From NCBI GenBank assembly GCA_905116865.2, contig CAJHNH020008002.1:323001-387000 (forward strand): a stretch of 64,000 bases of DNA, read 5' to 3'. The stretch is from Candidula unifasciata (Eukaryota; Mollusca; Gastropoda; Stylommatophora; Geomitridae). The notes below the pieces were generated by a model. It made no database searches and had not been told where the DNA came from. It saw only the letters and a program-made list of their open reading frames with translations. The translations under genes were made by a program, and so were the position numbers. This document shows positions 21,131 to 32,624 of this stretch, one piece after another (positions within the stretch are counted from its first letter, which is position 1; the number at the start of each line of letters is the position of its first letter).

Positions 21131-21329
21131 TATAGACACTGTCTTAACTGCTTATGTTGCCGGCACATATATAAGATAGACTCAATTACAACTGTTCTAT
21201 GTGTAATGTTGCTGGCACATTTATAGACAACAGTTGTAACCCCTGCATATGAATGTTGTTGCTGCACATATAGGCACTGTTGTATGTTGTTGACGCTGAT
21301 ATATACAGTTATAACCAACACATCCGATT

Positions 21330-22125
21330 ACTGACTGACTTTCTACCCCACCAGGACATCACACAAGGATAAACACCCGATGACACAATGTGCCACCATG
21401 TGGGTAAGGATCACCGTGGAGAGGTCCCAGAAACCGCGTTCATCCTTTAGGCCATATTTATGGCCAGGCTATATTGGCAAGAGCCAGAGTAGGGCTTCAA
21501 ATAGCTAAAAATTTCGTCCTAAAAAGGATGAGAAGTATCACTACCGATTACTATGTGTTTGTTGGGGGTAGAGAGTGGAAGCAGTGTGGCTTTTCTTTTT
21601 GAATCCAGAATGAGGCCCCGGATTTCACACGTGGAGAAACCGCTGTATGTGCTGTAACCACCGTATGTTGATGTCAATAAGACAAGCCTGAAGCCACCGC
21701 GCCGGTTTATATATGTCAGGTGAAGCAGTTGACGAACGTGCGACAGGCAGCAGCAGCTAGCCGGCCCCAGTGTCCTGTCAGTGTATGGGGGAACACCTCA
21801 TCGACGTGGTTGCTCTCTTGCCAGGCCGCCGTCACGGTGTCGCTGTCTCGTGCTGCCACCACCAAAGTGTTTGTGTCTCGCCCTGCCACCGCTACACGCT
21901 GACTGACTGCATATTCGCGTGTGCAGTGCTGCCACTGACGGTCTGTTTCCTTCTCCTAGCATTCTAGTTAGATGTGGGCGTCTCTGTTGTTAGTGACTAG
22001 TGCCGTTTGTAAGTGACCGGATATTTCCGGTGGGACAGTGCTTGTGGTCAGTGATGATTGTATCCTGTGGTGTTTCTAGTGATCATGGGGATTCTGTATA
22101 TTTCCTGGTATGTGACTTTTTCCCC
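21330..22125. other. Non-repetitive stretch, partly GC-richer
   Basis: 21600-21960 is richer in G+C and CG than its surroundings and has overlapping short open frames on the plus strand (about 60-65 codons), none recognised. A short palindrome (ggccatatttatggcc) lies near 21451. It could hold an alternative promoter or an unrecognised element; no motif decides this. Confidence 0.4.
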
Positions 22126-22131
22126 GCGCAC

Positions 22132-22174
<43 letters not shown>

Positions 22175-22525
22175 CATTCTACTATATTTACATGCATTTC
22201 GTTCCTGGTATGTAGACCTTGACTGTGGTTTCAAACAAACCAGAACACACACAAAAACAAATACACACACACACACACACAGCAGTCTACTATATTTATA
22301 TGCATATAGTTTCTGGTAAGTAGACCTTGACTGTGGTTTCAAACACACCAGAACACACACAAAAACAAACACACACACACACACACACGGCATTCTACTA
22401 TATTTATATGCATATAGTTTCTGGTATGTAGACCTTGACTGTGGTTTCAAACACACCAGAACACACACAAAAACAAATACACACACACACACACAGCAGT
22501 CTACTATATTTACATGCATATATTT
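22125..22525. repeat. About 107-bp unit with CA-microsatellite core, about 4 copies
   Basis: Each unit has an (AC)n run, then tctactatatttatatgcat and tagaccttgactgtggtttc. Starts lie about 106-109 bp apart. Confidence 0.9.
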
Positions 22526-22599
22526 CCTGGAGAAGTCTGGCGATCTCTCTTGGCAAACCTCTACACCACAAGGTAGAGGAGGAGCGACTAAGTTAGTAA

Positions 22600-23280
22600 G
22601 TAAGAATCTTCACACACACTAGAACAAACACACACAGACACACCAAAACATACACTCCCCAACACACGCACACACCAGCACAGAAACACACATAAACACA
22701 CCAAAACATACACACCTCAACACACGCACACACCAGCACAGAAGCACACATAAACACACCAAAACATACACACCTGAACACACGCACACACACCAGCACA
22801 GAAACACACACACCAGATCAAACACGCACAAAAACAGACACACCATATCAAACACACACACACACACACACACAACAGAGCATAGGCACACACCAGCATA
22901 AACACACACTCCCACACCAAAACAAACAAACATATTAAAATAAACACAAATACAAACACCAGAACACACACTCATACAAAAACAAACACACATACCAGAA
23001 AAATACACCACCAGATCAAACACACAGACACACACTAGAAAAAAAAACACACACACCAAAACAAACACACACATATCAGCACAAACACATGCACACAGGA
23101 ACAGGCAAACAGACGGAACACGTGAACAAACACACCCACCTACCAGCTCAGACATACCAACAGGATAGAACAAGCTCCAAGACAGACAAACCAACACAAT
23201 AGAAAAAGCGAACTGACACACACACCCACACAAAACACACCCACACAACAGAAGAGGTAAACTCACACACATCAGCACAG
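22600..23280. repeat. CA-rich degenerate microsatellite region
   Basis: Irregular (AC)n broken by caccaaaacatac-type and cagcacagaaacac-type motifs, with local duplications at 22620-22810. Minus-strand open frames rich in Val and Cys (such as 22619-23395) are by-products. Confidence 0.9.
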
Positions 23281-23490
23281 ACATTGTCAATCTCCACCAG
23301 TTCATCATTAACTTTATCCTCTCTATCCTTGTCCGTATCCACCAGTCTATCGTTGACTTTATTTGCTCTATCCTTGTCAGTATCAACCAGTCCATTGTTG
23401 ACTTCTGCTCTATCCTTGTTAGTATTCACCAGTCTATCATTGACTTTATCTGCTGTATCCATGCCAGTATCCACCAGTCTAACCAGGTTA
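23281..23490. repeat. About 60-bp repeat, 3-4 copies, at the LINE start
   Basis: Units carry the tag ccaccagtctatcgttgact and a ctatccttgtcagtatc block. It directly precedes the LINE relic at 23490. Confidence 0.8.
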
Positions 23491-23885
23491 GATATGTTCA
23501 GTTCTAATGTTCTTTCACTGGGAACATATGGCAGTGACAGTTGGACAACTAATACAGTCATGGAACGAAAGTGAAATACACTTGAATACACAGTCTGTGC
23601 TAGCACTGGTAACAGCAGTCATGAGACAGAGAAGATGGCGCTAGATTGAACACATTCTGAGAAGGGACGGGCAGAGAATCATCAGACAGGCACTGAAATA
23701 GAAAATAAAGGGATTGAGGAAACGAGGAGGTCCAAGAGAGACCCCTAAACTAATGTTAATGAGAGAGCCCAAAGTGCTGACTGTTTCACTCCATGATACT
23801 GAACTGATGGCTGAGGACAGAACCTGACGGAGGCATACACCTAGAGCCGTCAGTGACATACAGCGGCACACCAGGACAATCATTA
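23490..23885 (+). mobile_element. LINE C-terminal relic
   Basis: The plus strand shows the end of a LINE ORF2: MFSSNVLSLGTYGSDSWTT (family form FNSNVKSVLLYGSETW), then, with frameshifts, EHILRRDGQRIIRQALK, LRKRGGPRET, and a final AEDRT-RRH. This is the block with W-GH-LRR and KRGRP found after the RT of several LINE clades. Stops and frameshifts show it is dead. Confidence 0.8.
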
Positions 23886-25070
23886 TGTGTATATCTGTCG
23901 CACTCTCCCTTTATCTCTCTCACACACACGCACGCGCGAGCCCAATTTTTAACAAGACGTAGGTCCTCTTCCTCTGAGACCCCTCCCCCACCCCATTCTT
24001 TTAGAAAATGTATACAGAGCTAAACTCCTGGAGTCCCAGGAGGTCTAGCACCAGAGGCTCAAGGGGGTAGTAAAGAGAGACGCAAAGTCGGCGCATCTTG
24101 TGTTCATTGGGCTTCTAGGTAGGAACCTATGAACGTTTAATGTCTTCCTTGGGACTCAATAGAGTAAATCCTATCCCAGCCTCCCCCACGTTTTCGTGGT
24201 GACAGCTCCCCTATGTGAGCACTGTAGTGTGAACATCATCGTCTAGATGTTATTTGTTCTCACAGCCATAGACTGTAGTCTGGTTATCTGTGCACGGCTA
24301 GATGTTCTGTTGCGGTGCAATCGGACACTTGGACTATTAAACAGGTTCACGGTGCCGAAACGACCTAGAGCGGAATGGAATTCTTATTGTTCCTACCATA
24401 TGTGCAGTTGTTGGATTCCACAGTCGATTGATGCTTATTGATTAGCCATTGTTAGTGATGCTGGAAGCATATACTGGACAAAATATGCAGCATGACAAAG
24501 AAATGCCGTGACTGAAGTCAGTAGCAGACATTGTGCCGCATGTGTTTGACCCTAATCTTGTTGGAGGTATCTTCCAGAACACTGTGTGCTCTCAGGTGTC
24601 GCTGGACATCCACGTTGTCCATGTGCTGGTGCTGCTCACGCACTAGACAGTTCTCCAATAATGCCTTTAAATAGGAAGTGGCGATCCATGGATTTCTTTG
24701 GCTCACACGAAAGCCTGAACAAATCGGTGTCTAACCATGATAAAAACAAACGGCCTCTGAGTATCCACGAGAAGACTGATCACCAGAATCGTTTTCCTGT
24801 GAAAAACCCCTTTAGAAACAGGTAGGTGGTTCTTGTGTGCCCACGGAGACATGGGTAGTTAATTGTCTCTGCTGTCCACTTGTAGACGTGCAGCTGCCGT
24901 TATATGGCACGCAGTGTTGGCTTTGTTGATATGGACATAGGTCAGATAACTTAGCTTGGTGTGTCTGCTGGCGAGGTAGCTATGAGCCACATGAGGGCAA
25001 GTAGCAGAGACAAGAGAGCTAACAGAAAGCGAGAAAGGGATAGAGAGTGCCAAAGAGCGAGGAAAACACG
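23886..25070. other. RhoGEF intron 1, no gene recognised
   Basis: Mostly unique sequence with a short CA run near 23920. Open frames of 60-80 codons lack recognisable motifs. Confidence 0.4.
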
Positions 25071-25082
25071 AGAGAGAGAGAG

Positions 25083-25174
<92 letters not shown>

Positions 25175-25175
25175 A
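25070..25175. repeat. (AG)n microsatellite
   Basis: Nearly pure (AG)n interrupted by gagct at about 25136-25142. Confidence 0.97.
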
Positions 25176-26235
25176 ACGAAAGATAGCGAGAGAAAGCCAG
25201 AAAAAAGTTAGAAAAGGCCTGCGAGAGAAAACTAACATGTAGAAGCTGCTCACAACAGAACACTCATCTTCTTCTTTGTTCATCGGTTTTAAGCTCTGAC
25301 GTAAAGCCCTGGTTGTTCAACCATATCGACTTTGACTTTATGCCAGAGCCTGAGTTTTGCGTGTACGTCCGTTTTACTGGCTTATTTGTGTATAGTTAGT
25401 TGTTCCTTGCCGCTCGGTCAGATGCACTCCGACTTCGAAGGAAGCTCCCAATTAGTCTTATTGGGGAGGCAGTGGGTCTATTCCTGTTTTCCCCACAAGG
25501 GGACCCCGGAACCCACACGGGGTGTTTGTGCTACATGACATGCCATGTGCGATATAAGCCTGTGTGACACAAGGCTTCCGTCAGGGAGAATGTTGTCGCG
25601 GTGCCTGCCATACACGCGTTGCGCGGATATTTATTTGTAAGGATACATAAATCTATCTGCAAGCGCGCGCTGTGTGTGGGCACACTGCACACAGTATGTG
25701 TCTTTGGCTTTAGCTGCAGTCCTTGTCGAGAACGCCGTGCCACACAGCAACAGCTGGTAGATCCACAGCTGGGTATCAGTGACCGGTCTTGTAGAGTGAA
25801 CTGTTCCCGACTCAGGGACTGGTGTGGTAGAATCAGGATGTTGTTCATGCATCACGATGATGAAGATCACTTCCATCTAAAGTAGTAATGATCGATTATT
25901 ATGAGTGCTAAGGTGGCTGATTAGTCCAGTCTGAGCCTAGAAAGTTCTTGAGCGGTGCGGACAACGGATGGAAACCGCAGTAAGTGTGTGGGCTTGATGA
26001 AATTGACTTTCGCAAGGACTTAGATTTAAGTGGTACAGAGTTGCGCTATTCGTCGACCTCACTCTCTCGCTTATGTCCATCTTGATCCAATGGAAGGACA
26101 ACGTCGAGACGATTGGAAATGGACCTGGGCGCAGTGGATTTAACCTTTTTGTAATCACCTTTTTGTCCATTGAACTAATAAGAGGTTTCATCGGCGCAAT
26201 ACGTCTAGTCCAGGCTTTGCATCTTTGCATGCAGG
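25176..26235. other. RhoGEF intron 1, no gene recognised
   Basis: Unique-looking sequence. Overlapping open frames on both strands at 25531-25885 (about 80-105 codons) have no recognisable motif and oppose each other, so no gene is called. Confidence 0.4.
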
Positions 26236-26239
26236 GTAG

Positions 26240-28365
26240 GCATTAAAATCAACTGTTATAACGGCAGGCTGTTCTTTGACAACTCTATCTTAGGGACATG
26301 TGTTGTAGAATCAACTGTTATAACGGCAGGCTGTTCTCTGACAGCTCCGTCTCAGGGACATGTGTTGTAGAATCAACTGTAATAACGGCAGCTCCGTCTC
26401 AGGGACATGTGTTGTAGAATCAACTGTTATACTGGCAGGCTGTTCTCTGACAACTCCGTCTTAGTGGCATGTGTTGTAGAACCAACTGTTATACTGGCAG
26501 GCTGTTCTCTGACAGCTCCATCTTAGTGACATGTGTTGTAGAACCAACTGTTATAACAGCAGGCTGTTCTCTGACAACTCCGTCTCAGTGACATGTATTG
26601 TAGAACCAACTGTTATAACAGCAGGCTGTTCTCTGACAGCTCCGTCTCAGTGACATGTATTGTAGAATCAACTGTTATAACAGCAGGCTGTTCTCTGACA
26701 GCTCCGTCTCAGGGACATGTATTGTAGAACCAACTGTTATAACAGCAGGCTGTTCTCTGACAGCTCCGTCTCAGTGACATGTATTGTAGAATCAACTGTT
26801 ATAACAGCAGGCTGTTCTCTGACAGCTCCATCTTAGTGACATGTGTTGTAGAACCAACTGTTATAACAGCAGGCTGTTCTCTGACAGCTCCATCTTAGTG
26901 ACATGTGCTGTAGAACCAACTGTTTTAACAGCAGGCTGTTCTCTGACAGCTCCATCTTAGTGGCATGTGTTGTAGAACCAACTGTTATAACAGCAGGCTG
27001 TTCTCTGACAGCTCCATCTTAGTGACATGTGTTGTAGAACCAACTGTTATAACAGCAGGCTGTTCTCTGACAGCTCCATCTTAGTGACATGTGTTGTAGA
27101 ACCAACTGTTATAACAGCAGGCTGTTCTCTGACAGCTCCATCTTTGTGGCATGTGTTGTAGAACCAACTGTTATAACAGCAGGCTGTTCTCTGACAGCTC
27201 CATCTTAGTGACATGTGTTGTAGAACCAACTGTTATAACAGCAGGCTGTTCTCTGACAGCTCCATCTTTGTGGCATGTGTTGTAGAACCAACTGTTATAA
27301 CAGCAGGCTGTTCTCTGACAGCTCCATCTTAGTGACATGTGTTGTAGAACCAACTGTTATAACAGCAGGCTGTTCTCTGACAGCTCCATCTTAGTGGCAT
27401 GTGTTGTAGAACCAACTGTTATAACAGCAGGCTGTTCTCTGACAGCTCCATCTTAGTGACATGCGTTGTAGAACCAACTGTTATATCAGCAGGCTGTTCT
27501 CTGACAGCTCCATCTTAGTGGCATGTGTTGTAGAACCAACTGTTATAACAGCAAGCTGTTCTCTGACAGCTCCATCTTAGTGACGTGTTGTAGAACCAAC
27601 TGTTATAACAGCAGGCTGTTCTCTGACAGCTCCATCTTAGTGACATGTGTTGTAGAACCAACTGTTATACTGGCAGGCTGTTCTCTGACAGCTCCGTCTC
27701 AGTGACATGAATTGTAGAATCAACTGTTATAACAGCAGGCTGTTCTCTGACAGCTCCGTCTCAGTGACATGTATTGTAGAATCAGCTGTTATAACAGCAG
27801 GCTGTTCTCTGACAGCTCCGTCTTAGTGACATGTGTTGTAGAATCAACTGTTATACTGGCAGGCTGTTCTCTGACAGCTCCATCTTAGTGACATGTATTG
27901 TAGAATCAGCTATTATAACAGCAGGCTGTTCTCTGACAGCTCCGTCTTAGTGACATGTGTTGTAGAATCAACTGTTATACTGGCAGGCTGTTCTCTGACA
28001 GCTCCGTCTTAGTGACATGTGTTGTAGAATCAACTGTTATACTGGCAGGCTGTTCTCTGACAGCTCCATCTTAGTGACATGTGTTGTAGAATCAGCTGTT
28101 ATAACAGCAGGCTGTTCTCTGACAGCTCCGTCTCAGTGACATGTATTGTAGAATCAGCTGTTATAACAGCAGGCTGTTCTCTGACAGCTCCATCTTAGTG
28201 ACATGTGTTGTAGAATCAACTGTTATACTGGCAGGCTGTTCTCTGACAGCTCCGTCTCAGTGACATGTGTTGTAGAATCAGCTGTTATAGTGGCAGGCTG
28301 TTCTCTGACAGCTCCGTCTTAGTGACATGTGTTGTAGAATCAGTCGTTATACTGACAAACACGCG
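26240..28365. repeat. 62-bp minisatellite with an internal palindrome, about 34 copies
   Basis: Units of 62 bp with the tags acagcaggctgttctctgac and catcttagtgacatgtg. Most units contain the perfect 12-bp palindrome CTGTTATAACAG, and some have the 14-bp GCTGTTATAACAGC. Subtypes (ataacagc versus atactggc) are mixed along the array. Confidence 0.97.
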
Positions 28366-28840
28366 TGCTCTGTGACCTCATCTACAAGCAACACATTGGT
28401 CTACTACAGTGCTAGCTGGGATTGATATGTTTCCTGAAGTAAAACTTGCTGTTGTGCATGAGTGGTCCACGTAGATTGTCGTCGGCTGGTGATTGTTGTG
28501 TCAGTGACTTCACGCACACAGCCAGCCAGCCAGCCAACCAACCAGCCAGCCAGCCAGCCAACCAACCAGTACATTGCACTTGAAGCCGTCAGAAATGATG
28601 CCGCCTTTTCCTGTTCTCTGACTTCTTGTGTTCACCCAACGTTCCCCGTATCTTTTACTATGTCATAGGAGCACCCACACAAACCATATTGGGGCCAACT
28701 CAAGTATCATTAAAACCTCGTCTGAGTTTGTAATATTTATATATATAACGCCCATTTATATATAAATCCCAAATTGCGGCACACCCGCTGTGTCACCATT
28801 ACACCAGACAGACTTGTAAATATAATATAATTGATTATGT
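28366..28840. other. Intron stretch with (CCAG/CCAA)n
   Basis: A short (cagc/caac)-type tract lies at about 28520-28570, and a palindromic AT tract (atatttatatatataacgcc) near 28730. No coding content is seen. Confidence 0.6.
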
Positions 28841-29400
28841 ATGTCTGTTGATCTGTGTTTGCCTATCTCTGTGTGTAACTATTCATATATGTTTGTCTGT
28901 CCTTGTGTGTGTGTTCACATATATTTGTCTATCTTAGTCTCTGTGTGTGCTACTATGTCTTCGTTGTATATCTCTATCTATGTGTGCTCCTCTGTGTTTG
29001 CCTGTCCTTATCTATGTGTGTGTGTTCACATATGTTTGTCTATCCTTGTCCGTGTGTGTGTTTGTTCACATATGTTTGACTGTCTTTATCTCTGTGTGCT
29101 ACATTGCATTTGGTGTCTATCCCTGTCTATGTGTGCTCCTCTGTGTTTTTCTATCCCTGCCTATGTGTGCTCCCTGTCTGTGTATGCTCCTCTGTGTTAG
29201 TCTATCTTTGTCTAGTGTGCTCCTCTGTGTTAGTCTATCTTTGTCTAGTGTGCTCCTCTGTGTTAGTCTATCTTTGTCTAGTGTGCTCCTCTGTGTTAGT
29301 CTATCTTTGTCTAGTGTGCTCCTCTGTGTTTGTCTATCTTTGTCTAGTGTGCTCCTCTGTGTTTGTCTATCCATGACCGCATGTGCTCCTCTGTTTGTTG
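28840..29400. repeat. Degenerate array ending in a 33-bp minisatellite
   Basis: The left part consists of irregular tgtctgtctatctctgtgtg motifs. At 29190-29375 a clean 33-bp unit with gctcctctgtgttagtctat repeats about six times; 33 bp keeps frames open on both strands. Confidence 0.9.
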
Positions 29401-29429
29401 ATCCCTATTTATGTGTAAATGTTCAAACT

Positions 29430-29945
29430 TGGTGTTTTGTCTGATAACTGGTATTGTGTCTGATAAGTGGTGTTGTATCTGATAACTGGTTTTGTATCTG
29501 ATAACTGGTATACCATATGATAATTTGTGTAGAGTCTGATTTTCTCATAGCATGTGTAGTGTCTGTTGTGTTCAGGTGTCAGATAGCTTGTATATTATCT
29601 GTTGTGTTCAGATGTCATATAGCTTGTATATTATCTGTTTTGTTCAGGTGTCATATAGCTGGAATAGTGTCTGTTTTATTCAGGTGTAATATAACTGATA
29701 TAGTGTCTGTTTTGTTTGTTTTGTTCAGGTGTCATATAACTTGTATAGTGTCTGTTTTGTTCAGGTGTCATATAGCTGGTATAGTGTCTGTTTTGTTCAG
29801 GTGTCATATAGCTGCTTTAGTGTCTGTTCTGTTCAGTGGTCATATAGCTGGTATAGTGTCTGTTTTATTCAGGTGTCAAATAGCTGGTGTAGTGTCTGTT
29901 TTATTCAGGTGTCATATGTCTTGCTCAGGTGTCAGATGGCAATAA
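29430..29945. repeat. About 36-bp minisatellite, about 12 copies
   Basis: The tag tgttcaggtgtcatatagct recurs with tagtgtctgtttt between copies. A short related ctgataactggt repeat precedes it. Confidence 0.9.
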
Positions 29946-30074
29946 GCCAATCTAGGGCTGGTCTGGTGACATTGTCCTAGTTTGGCTTCTGAAAACGTGA
30001 TTGGTATCACTGAGCTACTTACAGTGTTGCTAATCTAGTTTTTGTGCAGGGACACTTGAAGATTCAGGTTTGTT

Positions 30075-30800
30075 TTACTCAGCATACACTCAGCCTGGTG
30101 AGGTTTGATTGATTGAAGATGTTCATCACTTATGTTACACCCAGCCTGGTGGGGTTTGATTGATTGAAGATGTTCATCACTTATGTTACACCCAACCTGG
30201 TGGTGTTTGATTGATTGAAGATGTTCATCACTTATGTTACACCCAGCCTGGTGGGGTTTGATTGATTGAAGATGTTCATCACTTATGTTACACCCAACCT
30301 GGTGGTGTTTGATTGATTGAAGATGTTCATCACTTATGTTACACCCAGCCTGGTGGGGTTTGATTAATTGAAGATATTCATCACTGATGTTACACCCAGC
30401 CTAGTGGTGTTTGATTGATTGAAGATGTTCATCACTTATGTTACACCTAGCCTGGTGGTGTTTGATTGATTGAAGATGTTCATCACTGATGTTACACCCA
30501 ACCTGGTGAGGTTTGTTTGATTGAAGATGTTCATCATAGATGTTATACACAACCTGGTGAGGTTTGATTGATTGAGAATATGCATCATAGATGTTACACC
30601 CAGCCTGGTGGAGTTTGTTTGATTGAGGATGTGCATCATAGATGTTACACCCAGCCTGATGGGGTTTGATTTAATGAAGATATGCATCATAGATGTAACA
30701 CCCAGCCTGGTGGGATTTGTTTGATTGAGGATATGCATCATAGATGTTACACCCAGCTTGATGGGGTTTGTTTGATTGAAGATAGGCATCACAGATGTTA
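30075..30800. repeat. 51-bp minisatellite just upstream of the first PDZ exon
   Basis: Units of 51 bp with tgattgattgaagatgttca and gttacacccagcctggt, about 14 copies. The array ends about 60 bp before the exon at 30860. Confidence 0.95.
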
Positions 30801-30859
30801 AATGTTTGATATCTGTGTCTGTTGTGACTCATGGTGTATCTGTTGCTTGATGTTCTCAG

Positions 30860-31032
30860 GTTGACCAGTATAGGTTCACGTGACCAGCAGCCAGCCAGTC
30901 CCAGTGGAAAGCCAGGTCAGATCTCTGACACTGCTCTCACACAGAAGTGTATTATCATACAGAAGAATGACAAAGGCTATGGGTTCACTGTCAGTGGAGA
31001 CAATCCAGTATATGTTGCATCTGTCAAGCCAG
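30860..31032 (+). CDS. ARHGEF11/ARHGEF12: RhoGEF exon 2: N-terminal linker and first half of PDZ domain
   Basis: Begins after acceptor gttctcag in phase 2 and ends before donor gtaagt in phase 1. It encodes LTSIGSRD, a short Ser/Pro/Gln linker, then the PDZ start LTQKCIIIQKNDKGYGFTVS and GDNPVYVASVKP. Human LARG reads LVQRCVIIQKDDNGFGLTVSGDNPVFVQSVKE at this place. YGFT is the carboxylate-binding GLGF-type loop. The PDZ domain of this family binds C-termini of plexin-B and other membrane receptors, and so brings the Rho exchange factor to the cortex. With the start exon, it gives residues 6-63. The introns on both sides are very large (15.8 and 3.5 kb) and mostly tandem arrays. Confidence 0.96.
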
Positions 31033-31099
31033 GTAAGTCTTTTCATGTTATCTTTCTTGGACTATAACTGATTCCACACCGAGAATTCATGCCTGTAGA

Positions 31100-32620
31100 C
31101 TGATAATAGGTGATGTAGTCAGTAGAGCAGTGATAGATGGTGTAGTCAGTAGACCGATGATAGATGGTGTAGTCAATAGACCAGTGACAGGCCATGTAGT
31201 CAGTAGATCAGTGATAGATGGTGTAGTCAGTAGACCGGTGATATATGGTGTAGTCAGTAGACCAGTGATAGATCATGTAGTCAGTAGACCAGTGATAGAT
31301 GATGTAGTCAGTAGACCAGTGATAGATGGTGTAGTCAGTAGACCGGTGATCGATGGTGTAGTCAGTAGACCGGTGGTAGATGGTGTAGTCAGTAGACCGG
31401 TGGTAGATGGTGTAGTCAGTAGACTTGTCATAGATGATGTAGACAATAGACGAGTGACAGGCCATGTAGTCAGTAGATCAGTGATAGATGGTGTAGTCGG
31501 TAGATTAGTGTTAGAATGTTAGGTGGTGTAGCCAGTAGATCACTGATAGATCACTTATCTATGTCAGTAGATCAGTGATAGATGGTGTAGTCAGTAGACC
31601 AGTGGTAGATGATGTAGTCAGTAGACTTGTTAGGTGATGTAGCCAGTAGATCAGGGATAGATGGTGTAGTTGGTAGATTAGTGTTAGAATGTTAGGTGGT
31701 GTAGCCAGTAGATCACTGATAGATGGTGTAGCCAGTAGATCAGTGATAGATGGTGTAGTCAGTAGATCAGTGATAGATGGTGTAGTCAGTAGATCAGTGA
31801 TAGATGGTTTAGTCAGTAGATCAGTGATAGATGGTGTAGTCAGTAGATCAGTGATAGATGGTATAGTCGGTAGATTAGTGTTAGAATGTTAGGTGGTGTA
31901 GCCAGTAGATCACTGATAGATGGTGTAGTCATTAGATCAGTGATAGATGGTGTAGTCAGTAGATCAGTGATAGATGGTGTAGTCAGTAGATCAGTGATAG
32001 ATGGTGTAGTCAGTAGATCAGTGATAGATGGTGTAGTCGGTAGATTAGTGTTAGAATGTTAAGTGGTGTAGCCAATAGATCACTGATAGATGGTGTAGCC
32101 AGTAGATCAGTGATAGATGGTGTAGTCAATAGACCTATGTTGGTGATTTAACAAATAGGTCAGTAACAAATGCTGTAGTCAGTAGATCAGTAACAGATTG
32201 TGTAGTCAGTAGATCAGTGACAGATGGTGTAGTCAGTAGATCAGTGATAGATGATGGAGTCAGTAGATCAGTGACAGATGGTGTAGTCAGTAGATCAGTG
32301 ACAGATGGTGTAGTCAGTAGATCATTGATAGATGATGTAGTCAGTAGATCAGTGACAGATGGTGTAGTCAGTAGATCAGTGATAGATGATGTAGTTAGTA
32401 GACTAATCTTAGATGATGATGTCAGTTACCAGTGATAAATGGTGTAGTCAGTAGACCATTGATAGATGGTGTAGTCAGTAGACCAGTGATAGATGGTGTA
32501 GTCAGTAGACCATTGATAGATGGTGTAGTCAGTAGACCAGTGATAGATGGTGTAGTCAGTAGACCAGTGATAGATGGTGTAGTCAGTAGACTAATTGTGC
32601 GTGGTGACTTGTTTAACACA
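31100..32620. repeat. 27-bp minisatellite with higher-order blocks, about 55 copies
   Basis: Units of 27 bp with tagtcagtagatcagtgata. Blocks ending in a diverged segment (ttagtgttagaatgttaggt) recur at about 31500, 31680, 31880 and 32045, giving a second level of repetition. As 27 is nine codons, frames such as VSRSVIDGV stay open. It begins about 65 bp after the exon 2 donor. Confidence 0.95.
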
Positions 32621-32624
32621 GTCA

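Noticed and set aside
21720..21967. Possible exon or small gene in the GC-richer block
   Set aside because: Short frames in two phases, no family match, no clear splice sites that join the RhoGEF frame.
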